DNA from: Pseudoxanthomonas suwonensis
GTDB taxonomy: Bacteria > Pseudomonadota > Gammaproteobacteria > Xanthomonadales > Xanthomonadaceae
Direction: 5' to 3'
NCBI RefSeq assembly: GCF_010093235.1
Contig: NZ_PDWP01000009.1
Location: 53,204 to 117,203, forward strand
DNA length: 64,000 nucleotides
Shown here: in pieces, positions 37,046 to 47,169 of the stretch
Layout of the letters: each line of letters begins with the position of its first letter
Numbering within the stretch: position 1 is the first letter of the stretch
Notes under the pieces: model-generated
What the model saw: only the letters and a program-made list of their open reading frames with translations
The model's database searches: none
Told to the model about the DNA's origin: nothing
Made by a program: the position numbers and the translations under genes

Positions 37046-38425
37046 TTGTCGAGTCCCAGCCACGTCGCCGATACCCCGGTCACCGGACGCCGCCAGCTGG
37101 TGGAATACCTGGCCGCGGGCGAGAAGCCCCGTGAGGCCTGGCGCATCGGTACCGAGCACGAGAAGTTCGGCTTCCGCCTGGACGACCTGCGGCCGCCGGC
37201 GTTCGATGGCGAGCGCGGCATCGAGGCGCTGCTGGCCGGGCTGGCCCGCTTCGGCTGGACCCCGGTGCGCGAGAGCGTGGACGGCCAGCCCGAGCGGGTG
37301 ATCGCGCTGCTGTGCGATGGCGCCTCGGTGACCCTGGAGCCGGCCGGGCAGCTGGAGCTGTCCGGTGCGCCGCTGGAGAGCATCCACCAGACCTGCGTCG
37401 AGGTCGGCACCCACCTGGACGAGGTGCGCCAGGTCGCCGACGAACTGCAGCTGGGTTTCCTCGGCATGGGCTTCCAGCCGAAGTGGCGGCGCGAGGACAT
37501 GCCGTGGATGCCCAAGGGCCGCTACCGGATCATGCGCGCCTACATGCCGAAGGTCGGCGGCCTCGGCCTGGACATGATGACCCGCACCTGCACCGTGCAG
37601 GTCAACCTGGATTTCGCCTCCGAGGCGGACATGGTGAAGAAGTTCCGGGTGTCGCTGGCGCTGCAGCCGGTGGCCACCGCGCTGTTCGCCGATTCGCCGT
37701 TCACCGAGGGCCGGCCCAACGGCTTCCTCAGCTACCGATCGCACATCTGGACCGATACCGATCCGGACCGCACCGGCATGCTCGACTTCGTGTTCGAGGA
37801 CGGCTTCGGCTACGAGCGCTACGTCGACTACCTGCTCGACGTGCCGATGTACTTCAGCTACCGCGACGGCCAGTACGTCGACGCCAGCGGGCAGAGCTTC
37901 CGCGACTTCATGGATGGCCGCCTGCCGGCGCTGCCGGGCAAGCTGCCGACCCTGCGCGACTGGTCCGACCACATGACCACCGCCTTCCCCGAGGTGCGGC
38001 TGAAGAAGTACCTGGAGATGCGCGGCGCCGACAGCGGCCCGTGGGCGCGGCTGTGCGCGCTGCCGGCGTTCTGGGTCGGCCTCCTGTACGACGACGCGGC
38101 GCTGGACGCGGCCTGGGACCTGGTCAAGGACTTCAGCAACGCCGAGCGCCACGCCCTGCGCGACGGCGTGCCCAGGCACGCACTGAAGCTGCCGTTCCGC
38201 GGCGCGACCGTGCGCGAGCTGGCGATCGAGGCGCTGAAGATCTCCGCGGCCGGCCTGCGCCGGCGGGCCGCGCTCAATGCCGACGGCATCGACGAGTCGC
38301 GCTTCCTCGATACCCTGGTCGAGATCGCCGAGGCCGGGCAGTCCCCGGCCGAGCGCAAGCTCGAGCTGTTCCACGGCCCGTGGCAGGGCGACATCGACCG
38401 GGTGTTCTCCGCCTTCGCCTACTGA
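37046..38425 (+). CDS. gshA: Glutamate-cysteine ligase, plant/alphaproteobacterial type
   Basis: First enzyme of glutathione synthesis, joining Glu and Cys with ATP. 459 residues. It belongs to the GCS2/plant-type class, shown by [65 protein letters not shown] and [12 protein letters not shown]. The start is TTG 37046 ([20 protein letters not shown]); no in-frame ATG precedes the conserved block, and I recall homologues with the same N-terminus. The glutathione supply links it to the downstream formaldehyde operon, the Grx fusion and thiol-redox genes here, but they are not in one operon. Confidence 0.94.
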   Translation: MSSPSHVADTPVTGRRQLVEYLAAGEKPREAWRIGTEHEKFGFRLDDLRPPAFDGERGIEALLAGLARFGWTPVRESVDGQPERVIALLCDGASVTLEPAGQLELSGAPLESIHQTCVEVGTHLDEVRQVADELQLGFLGMGFQPKWRREDMPWMPKGRYRIMRAYMPKVGGLGLDMMTRTCTVQVNLDFASEADMVKKFRVSLALQPVATALFADSPFTEGRPNGFLSYRSHIWTDTDPDRTGMLDFVFEDGFGYERYVDYLLDVPMYFSYRDGQYVDASGQSFRDFMDGRLPALPGKLPTLRDWSDHMTTAFPEVRLKKYLEMRGADSGPWARLCALPAFWVGLLYDDAALDAAWDLVKDFSNAERHALRDGVPRHALKLPFRGATVRELAIEALKISAAGLRRRAALNADGIDESRFLDTLVEIAEAGQSPAERKLELFHGPWQGDIDRVFSAFAY

Positions 38426-38468
38426 GGCATCGCGGCGTTTGCCCGGGGCGGCGGATGCATTCCGGCGC

Positions 38469-39713
38469 TCAGGGCGCCCAGAGCTTGTGCAGGTCGCGGA
38501 AGCCCCATTCGCGCGGCGACTCGATGCCGGTGATGCGCTCGTTGCAGCCGGGAGCCGACAGGTCCAGGTCCACGTGCAGCACGTGGCTGCGCAGGCGCGC
38601 CGAGTAGAACCCCCGCACCAGCGGGCGGGTCAGGTCCGGGCGCTGCTCCAGCACCACCGCCAGCCGTTCGCTGGACAGCTTCACCAGGCTGCCGGCCGGG
38701 TAGATGCCGAGGCTGGCGATCAGCGCCTTGAGCACCACCGGATCGAAGTGGCCCTTCCATGAGGCCATGCGCCGCAGGGCCTCGGCCGGGTCCCACGGTT
38801 CCTTGTAGGCGCGGGTGGAGGTCACCGCGTCGTACACGTCGCAGACCGAGCTCATGCGCGTCAGCAGCGGCAGCTCGTCCTCGGCCAGGCGCGCGGGATA
38901 GCCGGTGCCGTCCATGCGCTCGTGGTGGTGCAGGACCATGTGCAGGATGGCCTCGTTCTCCACCCCGCTCTCGCCGAGCAGGCGGGCGCCGTGCGCGGGA
39001 TGGGCGCGCATCAGCTCCATCTCGGCGTCCTCCAGCCGGCCGGGCTTGTTGAGGATCTCCAGCGGCACGCAGGCCTTGCCCAGGTCATGCAGCAGGCCGC
39101 CAAGGGTGGCTTCCTGGCAGGCCTGCTCGTCCATGCCCATGCGCCGGGCAAGGTTGGACATCAGCGCGCCGACCGCCACCGAGTGCAGGTAGGTGTAGTC
39201 GTCGACGGTCTTGATCCGGGCGATGCCGATCAGGGCGCCGGGATGGCGGCCGACCGAGGCGTTGATCTCCTGCGCCAGCGGCACCATCGCGGCCGTGTCG
39301 ACGATCCGGCCCAGGCGTACTTCCTGGAACATCGCCTCCACCGCCTCGCGGCCTTCCTGGCAGATGCGGCGGGCGCGGGTCAGTTCCGCGGCCAGGTCCG
39401 CCTGCGGCACCGGGGCGCGGCGCGGTGATACGGTCGCGGCCGCTGGCTCCGGTGCAGGCTCCAGCGCCGCAGCGGCCTGCGCCGCGGTCGCGGCCGCAGC
39501 GTCCGGTTCCGCCGCCGGCGGAGGCTCGTCGGTTTCCTGGCTGCGCGACGGATCGATGTCCACCGACGCCACCCCGCTGTTGCGCAGGCGCTGGACGTGG
39601 TGTTCGGTGGCCAGGAAGGAGGTCCGCCAGAACGGATGCTTCAGCCATGCGCCATTGACCCGCTGCACGTACATGCCCGGGCGCAGCTCGTCGATGGGGA
39701 TGGTGACGTACAT
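38469..39713 (-). CDS. HD-GYP cyclic-di-GMP phosphodiesterase with DUF3391 N-terminus
   Basis: 414 residues. The N-terminal ~75 residues (TIPIDELRPGMYVQRVNGAW) form a DUF3391-like module, followed by an Ala/Pro/Glu linker, then the HD-GYP domain ~140-380. Metal and catalytic residues look complete: LHSVAVGALMSNLARR, LLHDLGKACVPLEILNKPG, MRAHPAHG, HHHERMDGTGYP and CDVYDAVTSTRAYK. It probably hydrolyses c-di-GMP to lower biofilm/virulence signalling. I start at ATG 39713 (MYVTIPIDELRPG); a 19-residue upstream extension is less likely. It is divergent from frmR. Confidence 0.9.
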   Translation of the reverse strand: MYVTIPIDELRPGMYVQRVNGAWLKHPFWRTSFLATEHHVQRLRNSGVASVDIDPSRSQETDEPPPAAEPDAAAATAAQAAAALEPAPEPAAATVSPRRAPVPQADLAAELTRARRICQEGREAVEAMFQEVRLGRIVDTAAMVPLAQEINASVGRHPGALIGIARIKTVDDYTYLHSVAVGALMSNLARRMGMDEQACQEATLGGLLHDLGKACVPLEILNKPGRLEDAEMELMRAHPAHGARLLGESGVENEAILHMVLHHHERMDGTGYPARLAEDELPLLTRMSSVCDVYDAVTSTRAYKEPWDPAEALRRMASWKGHFDPVVLKALIASLGIYPAGSLVKLSSERLAVVLEQRPDLTRPLVRGFYSARLRSHVLHVDLDLSAPGCNERITGIESPREWGFRDLHKLWAP

Positions 39714-39815
39714 ATTCGGGGAAAGGCGGATGACCGGCAGGGAGCCGGGGGGGTATCGGCCATACGTCACGGGGCTTTAGCGGATGGCGCGGCTTCGCCT
39801 TGGCTGGGCCGGCCT

Positions 39816-39835
39816 GATACTATCCCCCAGTATCC
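39816..39835 (+). promoter_or_regulatory. FrmR/CsoR-type operator upstream of frmR
   Basis: GATACT-ATCCCCC-AGTATC is an inverted repeat around a C-run, 18 bases before the frmR ATG. It resembles the ATACT/AGTAT-flanked G/C-tract operators of the CsoR/RcnR/FrmR repressor family, and would allow formaldehyde-responsive autoregulation of the operon. Confidence 0.65.
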
Positions 39836-39852
39836 AAGGCGAGGTCCGTGGC

Positions 39853-40128
39853 ATGCCTCACAGTCCGGAAGAAAAGCGGCGCGTGCTGGCCCGGGTGCGC
39901 CGCATCCGCGGCCAGGCCGAGGCGCTGGAGCGCGCGCTGGAAGCCGGTGCCGACTGCGCGCCGGTGCTGCAGCAGATCGCTGCCATCCGTGGCGCGGTCA
40001 ACGGGCTGATGTCCGAGGTCATGGAAGCGCATATCCGCGAGACCTTCGGCCAGGCCGCGGCCTCCGCCGACCAGCGCCAGGCGCGGGTCGCGGAGGTGAC
40101 CGCGCTGCTGCGTTCCTATCTGAAGTGA
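39853..40128 (+). CDS. frmR: Formaldehyde-responsive repressor FrmR
   Basis: 91-residue all-helical CsoR/RcnR-family repressor. MPHSPEEKRRVLARVRRIRG is the conserved FrmR start, where Pro2 and Cys35 are crosslinked by formaldehyde in known FrmR proteins. Here Cys35 is in EAGADCAPVLQQ, with His3 and His60 also in place. It heads the operon with frmA, an oxidoreductase gene and frmB, and an inverted-repeat operator sits just upstream. Confidence 0.92.
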   Translation: MPHSPEEKRRVLARVRRIRGQAEALERALEAGADCAPVLQQIAAIRGAVNGLMSEVMEAHIRETFGQAAASADQRQARVAEVTALLRSYLK

Positions 40129-41292
<1,164 letters not shown>

Positions 41293-41295
41293 GCG

Positions 41296-42003
41296 ATGCA
41301 CGCGGCCGACGCCAGCAGCAGCAACACGACCACCGGCGCGCGGATCGCGCTGGTGGCCGGGGCCAGCGGCCTGGTCGGGCGCGCGCTGGTCGCGCGCTTG
41401 TGCGCCGACCCCGGCGTGGCCGCGGTGCACGCGCTGGTGCGGCGACCGCTGGAGCTGCGGCATCCGAAGCTGCAGCTGCACGTGGTCGACTTCGCCGCGC
41501 TGCCGGCCCTGCCGGCGGCCGGTGAGGCCTACCTGGCGCTGGGCACCACGATAGCCGTGGCCGGTTCGCGCGAGGCCTTCCGCGCGGTGGACTTCGACGC
41601 CAGCCTCGCGGTGGCGCGTGCGGCCCTCGCGGCCGGGGTGCGCCGGATCGGCCTGGTCAGCGCGATGGGCGCCGACCCGCGCTCGCGGGTGTTCTACAGC
41701 CGCACCAAGGGCGAGCTGGAGCAGGCGCTGTCGACCCTGCCGCTGGATGCACTGGTGGTCGCGCGGCCGGCGCTGCTGCTGGGCGACCGCGGCGCCCTTG
41801 GCCAGCCGCACCGCCGCGGCGAGCACCTGGCCGCGCGCCTGGACCGCTGGCTGCGGCCGCTGCTGCCTGCGCGGCTGCGTGCCATCGCCGCCGACGACGT
41901 CGCCGCCGCGCTGGCCTGGGAAGTGCCGCGCGCGAGCGGTCCCACCATCCTCGAATCGGCGCGCATGCAGGGCGCATCCGCCGCGCCGCACCGGAACGCA
42001 TAA
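41296..42003 (+). CDS. NAD(P)-binding oxidoreductase/epimerase-like protein in the frm operon
   Basis: 235 residues, atypical SDR. The dinucleotide loop is VAGASGLVGRALVARL near residue 20, followed by LGTTIAVAGSREAFRAVDFD and a YxxxK-like FYSRTKGELEQAL, as in CC3/TIP30-like NAD(P)H-binding proteins. The catalytic role is unknown. It sits 3 bases after frmA and 12 bases before frmB, so it is almost certainly co-transcribed; a link to aldehyde or thiol stress is inference. The first ~15 residues are Ser/Thr/Asn-rich and unlikely to be structured. Confidence 0.8.
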   Translation: MHAADASSSNTTTGARIALVAGASGLVGRALVARLCADPGVAAVHALVRRPLELRHPKLQLHVVDFAALPALPAAGEAYLALGTTIAVAGSREAFRAVDFDASLAVARAALAAGVRRIGLVSAMGADPRSRVFYSRTKGELEQALSTLPLDALVVARPALLLGDRGALGQPHRRGEHLAARLDRWLRPLLPARLRAIAADDVAAALAWEVPRASGPTILESARMQGASAAPHRNA

Positions 42004-42015
42004 GGAGAAGCAACC

Positions 42016-42900
42016 ATGGAACGCATCGAACACCGCGCCTGCTTCGGCGGCTGGCAGGATGTCTACCGCCACGCATCGAAGGTGCTGGGCTGCACGATGA
42101 CCTTCGCCATCTACCTGCCGCCGCAGGCGGCCGGGCGCAGCGTGCCGGTGCTGTACTGGCTCTCCGGCCTGACCTGCACCGAGCAGAACTTCATCACCAA
42201 GGCCGGCGCACAGCGCTACGCGGCCGAGCACGGCATCGCCATCGTCTGCCCGGACACCAGTCCGCGCGGCGAGGACGTGGCCGACGCCGAGGGCTACGAC
42301 CTGGGCAAGGGCGCCGGCTTCTACCTCAACGCCACCCGCGAGCCCTGGGCGCGGCACTACCACATGCACGACTACGTGGTGCACGAGCTGCCGGCGCTGG
42401 TCGAGGCGAACTTCCCGGTCACCGCCGAGCGCGCCATCAGCGGCCACTCGATGGGCGGCCACGGCGCCCTGGTCTGCGCCCTGCGCAACCCCGGCCGCTA
42501 CCGCAGCGTCTCGGCGTTCTCGCCGATCGTCGCGCCCAGCCAGGTGCCGTGGGGCGAGAAGGCCTTTTCCGCCTACCTGGGCGAGGACCGCGCGGCGTGG
42601 CGCCAGTGGGACGCCTGCGAGCTGCTGCGCGAGGCCGGCGAGAAGCTGCCGCTGCTGGTGGACCAGGGCAGCGACGACGAGTTCCTCGAGGGCCAGTTGC
42701 GCCCGCAGCTGCTGCAGGCCGCGGCCGACGCGGCGGGCCATCCGCTGACCCTGCGCATGCAGCCCGGCTATGACCACAGCTACTACTTCATCGCCAGCTT
42801 CATCGGCGAGCACGTGGCGCACCATGCCGCGGCGCTGCAGGGCTGTGCGGGCGGGCAGTGCGGAACGGACGCCGCCGGCGGCTGCTGCGGCGGCCACTGA
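42016..42900 (+). CDS. frmB: S-formylglutathione hydrolase with Cys/Gly-rich C-terminal tail
   Basis: 294-residue esterase that releases formate and glutathione, completing formaldehyde detoxification. Alpha/beta-hydrolase fold: [20 protein letters not shown], nucleophile Ser in [10 protein letters not shown], acid Asp in DQGSDDEFL and His in GYDHSYYF. Homologues usually end soon after the final helix ([10 protein letters not shown]); here a further ~19 residues contain five Cys, many Gly and a terminal His ([15 protein letters not shown]). This may be a metal- or thiol-binding tail. It has a good ribosome site (AGGAGA) and is the last gene of the frm operon. Confidence 0.92.
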   Translation: MERIEHRACFGGWQDVYRHASKVLGCTMTFAIYLPPQAAGRSVPVLYWLSGLTCTEQNFITKAGAQRYAAEHGIAIVCPDTSPRGEDVADAEGYDLGKGAGFYLNATREPWARHYHMHDYVVHELPALVEANFPVTAERAISGHSMGGHGALVCALRNPGRYRSVSAFSPIVAPSQVPWGEKAFSAYLGEDRAAWRQWDACELLREAGEKLPLLVDQGSDDEFLEGQLRPQLLQAAADAAGHPLTLRMQPGYDHSYYFIASFIGEHVAHHAAALQGCAGGQCGTDAAGGCCGGH

Positions 42901-42973
42901 GCGGCGCAGCATGACCCCCGCTGCGGGGCTGTGGCATGTTTGGCGCCACGTGGATGCCGACCAGGGGGAATGC

Positions 42974-43540
42974 ATGCGTGGCAGGGGCAAGTACGGATAT
43001 GCACTGGCCGTGGCGCTGATGGCCATGGCCCCGGGCGCGGTCGCCGCAGAGGGCGCGACCACGCCGCAACGCACGGTGGAAGGGGCGCAGGAGTTCCTGC
43101 GCCAGGTACTGCCGGGCAACCGCTATCTGTCGACCATGATGGTCGAGGTCCTGGCCAAGGCCCGCCGCGACGGCCTGCGTGCGCAGTTCGATCCGCTGCC
43201 GCCGATCGTCGATGCCGACCCGATCGCGCCCTGCCGCTCCTACCTGATCGGCGAAATCGCCAACACCTGGCTGACGGTACGCGACCCGGCCACCGGCGAG
43301 GTCACCGAGGCGGAGTTCGCGGCGATGGCCGGCGACGACCATGTCGGCAGCCGGGATGGCATGCACTTCGGCTCCATCCGCGCCCTGCGCCAGGACGGCT
43401 CGCGTGTCTACCTGCGCTTTGCCGGCGAGCAGCACGACGCGGAGCTGCACCTGGAAGGCAGCGAGATCGCATCCCGGGTGTACGCGGCGCTGGATTTCCT
43501 GCGCAGGCAGTGCGATCCGGCGGCGGCGACCGGCTTCTGA
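42974..43540 (+). CDS. Exported hypothetical protein
   Basis: 188 residues with an N-terminal signal peptide (KYGYALAVALMAMAPGAVAA, cleavage near residue 27). The mature part is mixed alpha/beta with two Cys (APCRSYLIGEIANTWLT; FLRRQCDPAAA) that could form a disulfide. I recognise no family. ATG 42974 has GGGGGAA just upstream; a longer frame begins further upstream but lacks the signal at its start. It follows frmB by 73 bases, so it could be a late operon member or independent. A repeat unit lies immediately after its stop. Confidence 0.7.
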   Translation: MRGRGKYGYALAVALMAMAPGAVAAEGATTPQRTVEGAQEFLRQVLPGNRYLSTMMVEVLAKARRDGLRAQFDPLPPIVDADPIAPCRSYLIGEIANTWLTVRDPATGEVTEAEFAAMAGDDHVGSRDGMHFGSIRALRQDGSRVYLRFAGEQHDAELHLEGSEIASRVYAALDFLRRQCDPAAATGF

Positions 43541-43541
43541 C

Positions 43542-43634
43542 AGAAAACCGGGGGCAGAGTGCAATTCCTCCCCGACGCCGCTCGCGGCTACCGGTGCACA
43601 GGAAGAGAAATTGCACTCTGACCCCGGTTTTTCT
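43542..43634. repeat. Imperfect inverted-repeat unit (REP/MITE-like)
   Basis: Left arm AGAAAACCGGGGGCAGAGTG (continuing to 43570) is the inverse of the right arm at about 43605-43634 (GCACTCTGACCCCGGTTTTT within it), with three or four differences. Between them is a small GCCGC/GCGGC hairpin. The GGGTCAGAGTGCAATT core is one I associate with dispersed intergenic repeats in xanthomonads; genome-wide copies cannot be seen from this window. Confidence 0.6.
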
Positions 43635-43643
43635 TTCTTGCCT

Positions 43644-44321
43644 TCACTCCCCCAACGCGAAATCGGTGCGCGCGAAGCGCCCGGCTTCGAGGCTGTCGCC
43701 GGCATGGGCCAGCCTGATCGGCGCGGCGAACATGGGTCCGTCCCACACGCAGGTGTGGTATTCGCCGTTCTCGCCGCAGGGATCCACCCCGGGGGGCAGT
43801 TCCTCCAGCAAGGCTAGGTTGAACGGCCGGCCGGCGAAGCGCGCATCCAGCTGCTGCGTGTCCACGCAGCACACGTGCGCGCGCAGGCCGGAGTCGAGCA
43901 TGCGCCGCGCCAGCAGGGCGGTGTCGAACCGGAACAGCGGCGTGACCAGGTTCCAGCCGTAGCTTTCCAGCTGCTGCTGGCGCCAGGCGCGGATGTCTTC
44001 CAGGAACAGGTCGCCGAAGGCCATGGTGCGCAGCTCCGGCCAGCGCTGCCCGGCCTCGTCCAGCGCAGAGGCCATCGCCGCCCCGTAGGTGGCGTTGTCG
44101 CACTTCGGCGGGATCGGTACTTCCATCAGGGGCAGTCCGGCGGCGCTGGCCTGGGCGCGCAGCACCTCCACGCGCACGCCCTGCAGCGAGGCCCGGCCGT
44201 CGCTGACCGTGGTCAGCAGGCCGACCACCGCATGGGTGGCCGACTGCCGCAGCATGTGCAGCGTCCAGGCTGCGTCCTTGCCGCCGCTCCAGGCCAGCAG
44301 GACCGGAATGCGTGATGCCAT
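43644..44321 (-). CDS. PP-loop adenine nucleotide alpha-hydrolase, diphthine-ammonia-ligase-like
   Basis: 225 residues. The N-terminal PP-loop ATP-binding motif is LLAWSGGKDAAWTLHML. Family features EVPIPPKCDNATYGAAM, FGDLFLEDIRAWRQ and GENGEYHTCVWDGPMF match the ATP-bind/DUF71 family (MJ0570, archaeal/eukaryotic Dph6 relatives). Bacteria do not make diphthamide, so the bacterial substrate is unknown. ATG 44321 follows the upstream hypothetical gene's stop by 16 bases, so the two are probably co-transcribed. Confidence 0.85.
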   Translation of the reverse strand: MASRIPVLLAWSGGKDAAWTLHMLRQSATHAVVGLLTTVSDGRASLQGVRVEVLRAQASAAGLPLMEVPIPPKCDNATYGAAMASALDEAGQRWPELRTMAFGDLFLEDIRAWRQQQLESYGWNLVTPLFRFDTALLARRMLDSGLRAHVCCVDTQQLDARFAGRPFNLALLEELPPGVDPCGENGEYHTCVWDGPMFAAPIRLAHAGDSLEAGRFARTDFALGE

Positions 44322-44337
44322 CGGCGCGTGGCCCGGC

Positions 44338-44676
44338 TCAGCGCACGTCGCGCAGTTCCCAGCGCGATCCGGCCAGCAGGCGCAGGCGGTGGCGCACGAT
44401 CTCGCCGGGCAGGGAGGTGGTGGCGGTGAGGTAGACCGACATGTCCTCGCGCCGGCCTTCGACCGTGGCCTGCGGATCGGTCGCGCCAAGGTCCGGATCC
44501 ACCTCGTCCGGGTCCGGCTGCATCTGCCGCCAGCGCTCGAACAGCGCCGGCGAGCGCAATGCGTCCTGCAGCTGTTCGGCGAAGGCCTCGTAGCCATTGG
44601 CGGTGAACGACAGCGACGGCTCGCTGCCGCGCGCGGCGGCCGGATCGGGCAGGCGGATCACGTAGCGGACGGACAT
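44338..44676 (-). CDS. Hypothetical cytoplasmic protein
   Basis: 112 residues, acidic, starting MSVRYVIRLPDPAAARGSEP, with GYEAFAEQLQDALRSPALFE in the middle and DMSVYLTATTSLPGEIVRHR towards the end. No signal, TM, Cys pair or motif I recognise. It is a conserved-looking compact domain of unknown function. It reads into the PP-loop gene with a 16-base gap, which suggests a shared process. Confidence 0.65.
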   Translation of the reverse strand: MSVRYVIRLPDPAAARGSEPSLSFTANGYEAFAEQLQDALRSPALFERWRQMQPDPDEVDPDLGATDPQATVEGRREDMSVYLTATTSLPGEIVRHRLRLLAGSRWELRDVR

Positions 44677-44743
44677 CGACGGGCTCCTGCGTGGCGGGAA
44701 CGCAAATCTAGCAGCGCCCGCGCGAAGCGGCTGTGGGCCCTGG

Positions 44744-45685
44744 TCAGCCGAAGCCGTGCTCGGTCGAGGCGAAGCCCACCGCCACCGCGCCCTTGCCGAC
44801 GTTCACCATGCCGGTCAGGCTCATCACGCTCTCGAACACTTCCACCCCATGGGCGAGGCAGGTGTCGAGCAGGCGCGCATAGCCCGGAAGGCCCTGCAGT
44901 TCGGCCAGGTCGCCGCCATAGCAGACGGCCATCGTGGGCGTCATCAGCCCGGCGCGTACGCGGTCGCAGGCCACCTCGAACATCTTCTCGGTGGCGGCCT
45001 CGAAGCCCCTTACCCGCGCCACCGGTTCGGTACCGCCGTTCCAGGCGCGGATCACCGGCTTGATGTCCAGGGCGCTGCCCAGCGCCGCGCTGAGCAGGCC
45101 GACGCTGCGGTCGCCCTTGGTGCGGGCGCGGTTGCGCAGGTAGTACAGGTCGCGCGGGATCATGAAGCCGCAGGTGTTCACGGCCAGCTCCTCCAGACGC
45201 GCGCGCATCTGCGCCACGCCGACGCCGGCCGCGCGCATGCGCACCGCGTCCACCGCGGTGATCGCCTGCCCGCAGAACAGGTTGAGGGTGTCGATCACCC
45301 GCAGCGCGAACGGCGAGTTGTGCCCGGCTGCCTGGCGCACCGGCTTGTAGTCGTTGAGGATCGCGAAGCTGGCCTGCATCGCGTTTTCGTGGATCTGGCT
45401 GCGCTGGCGCGAGATGGTCAGGCAGAAGACGTGGTCGTAGTCGATCACCAGCCGCTGCAGGAACAGGTCGCGGATCTGCTCCACGCCCAGCGGCGTGGTC
45501 TCGGCCTCGTGGCCGCGTTCGGCCACGTGCGCGTGCAGGAAGGCCAGGGTGGCTTCCTCGTCGCGGTGGTCGTCCAGTACTGCATTGCCGATGCGGACGG
45601 TGATCGGCATGACCACGATCCCGTGTTCCTGGATGAACGAGGCCGGCAGGTCGCAGGCCGAGTCGACGACGATCCCTATGCGCAT
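44744..45685 (-). CDS. DegV family fatty-acid-binding protein
   Basis: 313 residues. DegV domain: start IGIVVDSACDLPASFIQEHG, ligand-contact Ser/Arg region FCLTISRQRSQIHENAMQAS, and VIDTLNLFCGQAI. DegV/FakB-type proteins bind fatty acids and present them to the FakA kinase in Gram-positives; the gammaproteobacterial partner is uncertain. In place of the usual short C-terminus there is a normal-length second lobe (FMIPRDLYYLRNRARTKGD). It is isolated between the hypothetical 44676 gene and the isomerase gene, both on the same strand. Confidence 0.85.
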   Translation of the reverse strand: MRIGIVVDSACDLPASFIQEHGIVVMPITVRIGNAVLDDHRDEEATLAFLHAHVAERGHEAETTPLGVEQIRDLFLQRLVIDYDHVFCLTISRQRSQIHENAMQASFAILNDYKPVRQAAGHNSPFALRVIDTLNLFCGQAITAVDAVRMRAAGVGVAQMRARLEELAVNTCGFMIPRDLYYLRNRARTKGDRSVGLLSAALGSALDIKPVIRAWNGGTEPVARVRGFEAATEKMFEVACDRVRAGLMTPTMAVCYGGDLAELQGLPGYARLLDTCLAHGVEVFESVMSLTGMVNVGKGAVAVGFASTEHGFG

Positions 45686-45766
45686 ATGCCCTCCCTAGGC
45701 TGCCCACGTGGAGCGCGCGAAACGTAGCGCAGTTCAGGCCGTGCCGCGACTGTCAATTGGGAGGGG

Positions 45767-46396
45767 TCACCCCTTGCGGCGTATGCCGACCGGCAGGCTT
45801 CCGACCGTGGCCAGGGGGCCCTCGCGCAGCAGCCCGGGATCCTCCAGCACCGCCATCATCAGGTCGTGGCTGTCGTTGCCCCAGAACAGCCCTCCCTCCA
45901 CCTGCAGGGTGGGAACGCCAAAAACCCCTGCGGAAAGCGCGGATTCGGTCATCCCTCGCAGCCGCTGCTTCACCTCCGGGGCGGCGATGGCCGCGTCCAG
46001 GTCGCCCTCGATGCCGAGCCCGCGGGCGACCGGCGCGAGGGTCGCCGTGCTGCCATCCAGGCCGTCGCGCCAGATCGCATTGAAGATCGCGTCGATGGCC
46101 TGGACGCCAATTCCTGCTGCGATGCACAAGCGCAATGCGGGCAAGGGATTGAACGGATGCGCCGGCGGGAACACCAGCGGCACGCCCTCGCGACGGGCCT
46201 GCCACAGGGCCTGGCGATAGATGAATTCGCGCTTGGCCGGGATCTCCGCCGGCCCCAGCGTGCCGAGCGCGTCGAGCACCGCGCCGAGCAGGATCGGCAC
46301 CGCTTCCACCCGCCCGGCCTCGACCAGCGGGCGCATCTTCTGCCAGTGCAGGTACGAGAACGGCGAGACGAAATCGAAGTACCAGCGCGGCTTCAT
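45767..46396 (-). CDS. 2-hydroxychromene-2-carboxylate isomerase-family (DsbA/GST-kappa-like) protein
   Basis: 209 residues. RWYFDFVSPFSYLHWQKMR is the signature N-terminus of the NahD/HCCA isomerase branch of the DsbA-like superfamily, with Ser replacing the redox Cys. GVFGVPTLQVEGGLFWGNDS carries the cis-Pro motif, and the C-terminus is complete. Known members are glutathione-dependent isomerases in naphthalene breakdown, but no other aromatic-catabolism genes are nearby, so its substrate here is open. ATG 46396 has an AGGAGGA upstream. Confidence 0.88.
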   Translation of the reverse strand: MKPRWYFDFVSPFSYLHWQKMRPLVEAGRVEAVPILLGAVLDALGTLGPAEIPAKREFIYRQALWQARREGVPLVFPPAHPFNPLPALRLCIAAGIGVQAIDAIFNAIWRDGLDGSTATLAPVARGLGIEGDLDAAIAAPEVKQRLRGMTESALSAGVFGVPTLQVEGGLFWGNDSHDLMMAVLEDPGLLREGPLATVGSLPVGIRRKG

Positions 46397-46532
46397 CCAG
46401 TCCTCCTCCGTCGTTGTGCCGGCCCCTGATCATGCGCGGATGCACGCATCGTTGCCATCCGGCCGCCGGTCATGGCGCCGCGGTCATGCGCGATGGTCCA
46501 TGCTTGTGGCATCGACCAGGACGGAGGATGCG

Positions 46533-47066
46533 ATGGCGACGGCACGTGAAGTGGTGGGTTTCTGGCGCCAGGCCGGCGCGGACGCGTGGTTCGCCGGCGA
46601 TGCCGCCTTCGACCGCGAGTGCGCGCGCCTGGAGCAGGCGCACATGGAAGCGGCGCGCGGCGGGCACGAGGACTGGCTGCAGTCCAGCGAAGGCGCGCTG
46701 GCGCTGATGGTCCTGCTGGACCAGATCCCGCGGAACATCTACCGCGGCACCGGCCATGCCTTCGCCACCGATGGCCTGGCGCGCCGCTACGCGCTGCGGG
46801 CGATCGAGGCCGGGCACGACCAGGCGGTCGAGCCGGCCCTGCGCGCGTTCTTCTACCTGCCGCTGGAACACGCCGAGGACATGGCCGACCAGGAGTATGC
46901 GGTCGAGCTGTTCACCGCGCTGGGCGACAGGACCTACCTGGACTACGCCATCGCCCACCGCGACGTGATCGCGCGCTTCGGCCGCTTCCCGCACCGCAAC
47001 CAGGCGCTCGGGCGGGTGAGTACGGCGGAGGAGCAGGCCTGGCTCGACGCCGGCGGCGGGTTCTGA
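46533..47066 (+). CDS. DUF924 family protein
   Basis: 177 residues, all-helical. AREVVGFWRQAGADAWFAGD and LMVLLDQIPRNIYRGTGHAF, with FYLPLEHAEDMADQEYAVEL and RFGRFPHRNQALGR, are diagnostic of DUF924 (TPR-like fold). The function is unknown. ATG 46533 is preceded by GGAGG with 5-base spacing. It is divergent from the isomerase gene and convergent with the Grx fusion. Confidence 0.88.
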   Translation: MATAREVVGFWRQAGADAWFAGDAAFDRECARLEQAHMEAARGGHEDWLQSSEGALALMVLLDQIPRNIYRGTGHAFATDGLARRYALRAIEAGHDQAVEPALRAFFYLPLEHAEDMADQEYAVELFTALGDRTYLDYAIAHRDVIARFGRFPHRNQALGRVSTAEEQAWLDAGGGF

Positions 47067-47104
47067 GTCGACCGGGACGCAGTGGGAATTCGCTGTGCGC
47101 CAAA

Positions 47105-47129
47105 CGGAAAAGGGCGGCTTTCGCCGCCC
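47105..47129 (-). terminator. Intrinsic terminator of the Grx-rhodanese gene
   Basis: Read on the minus strand, stem GGGCGGC / GCCGCCC with a GAAA loop is followed by TTTTCC. It lies 41 bases past the stop of the minus-strand gene and 46 bases past the convergent DUF924 stop. Confidence 0.75.
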
Positions 47130-47169
47130 TCTCCTGCAAGACCCGGCGGGCCGGGCGACGCATCGCTGC

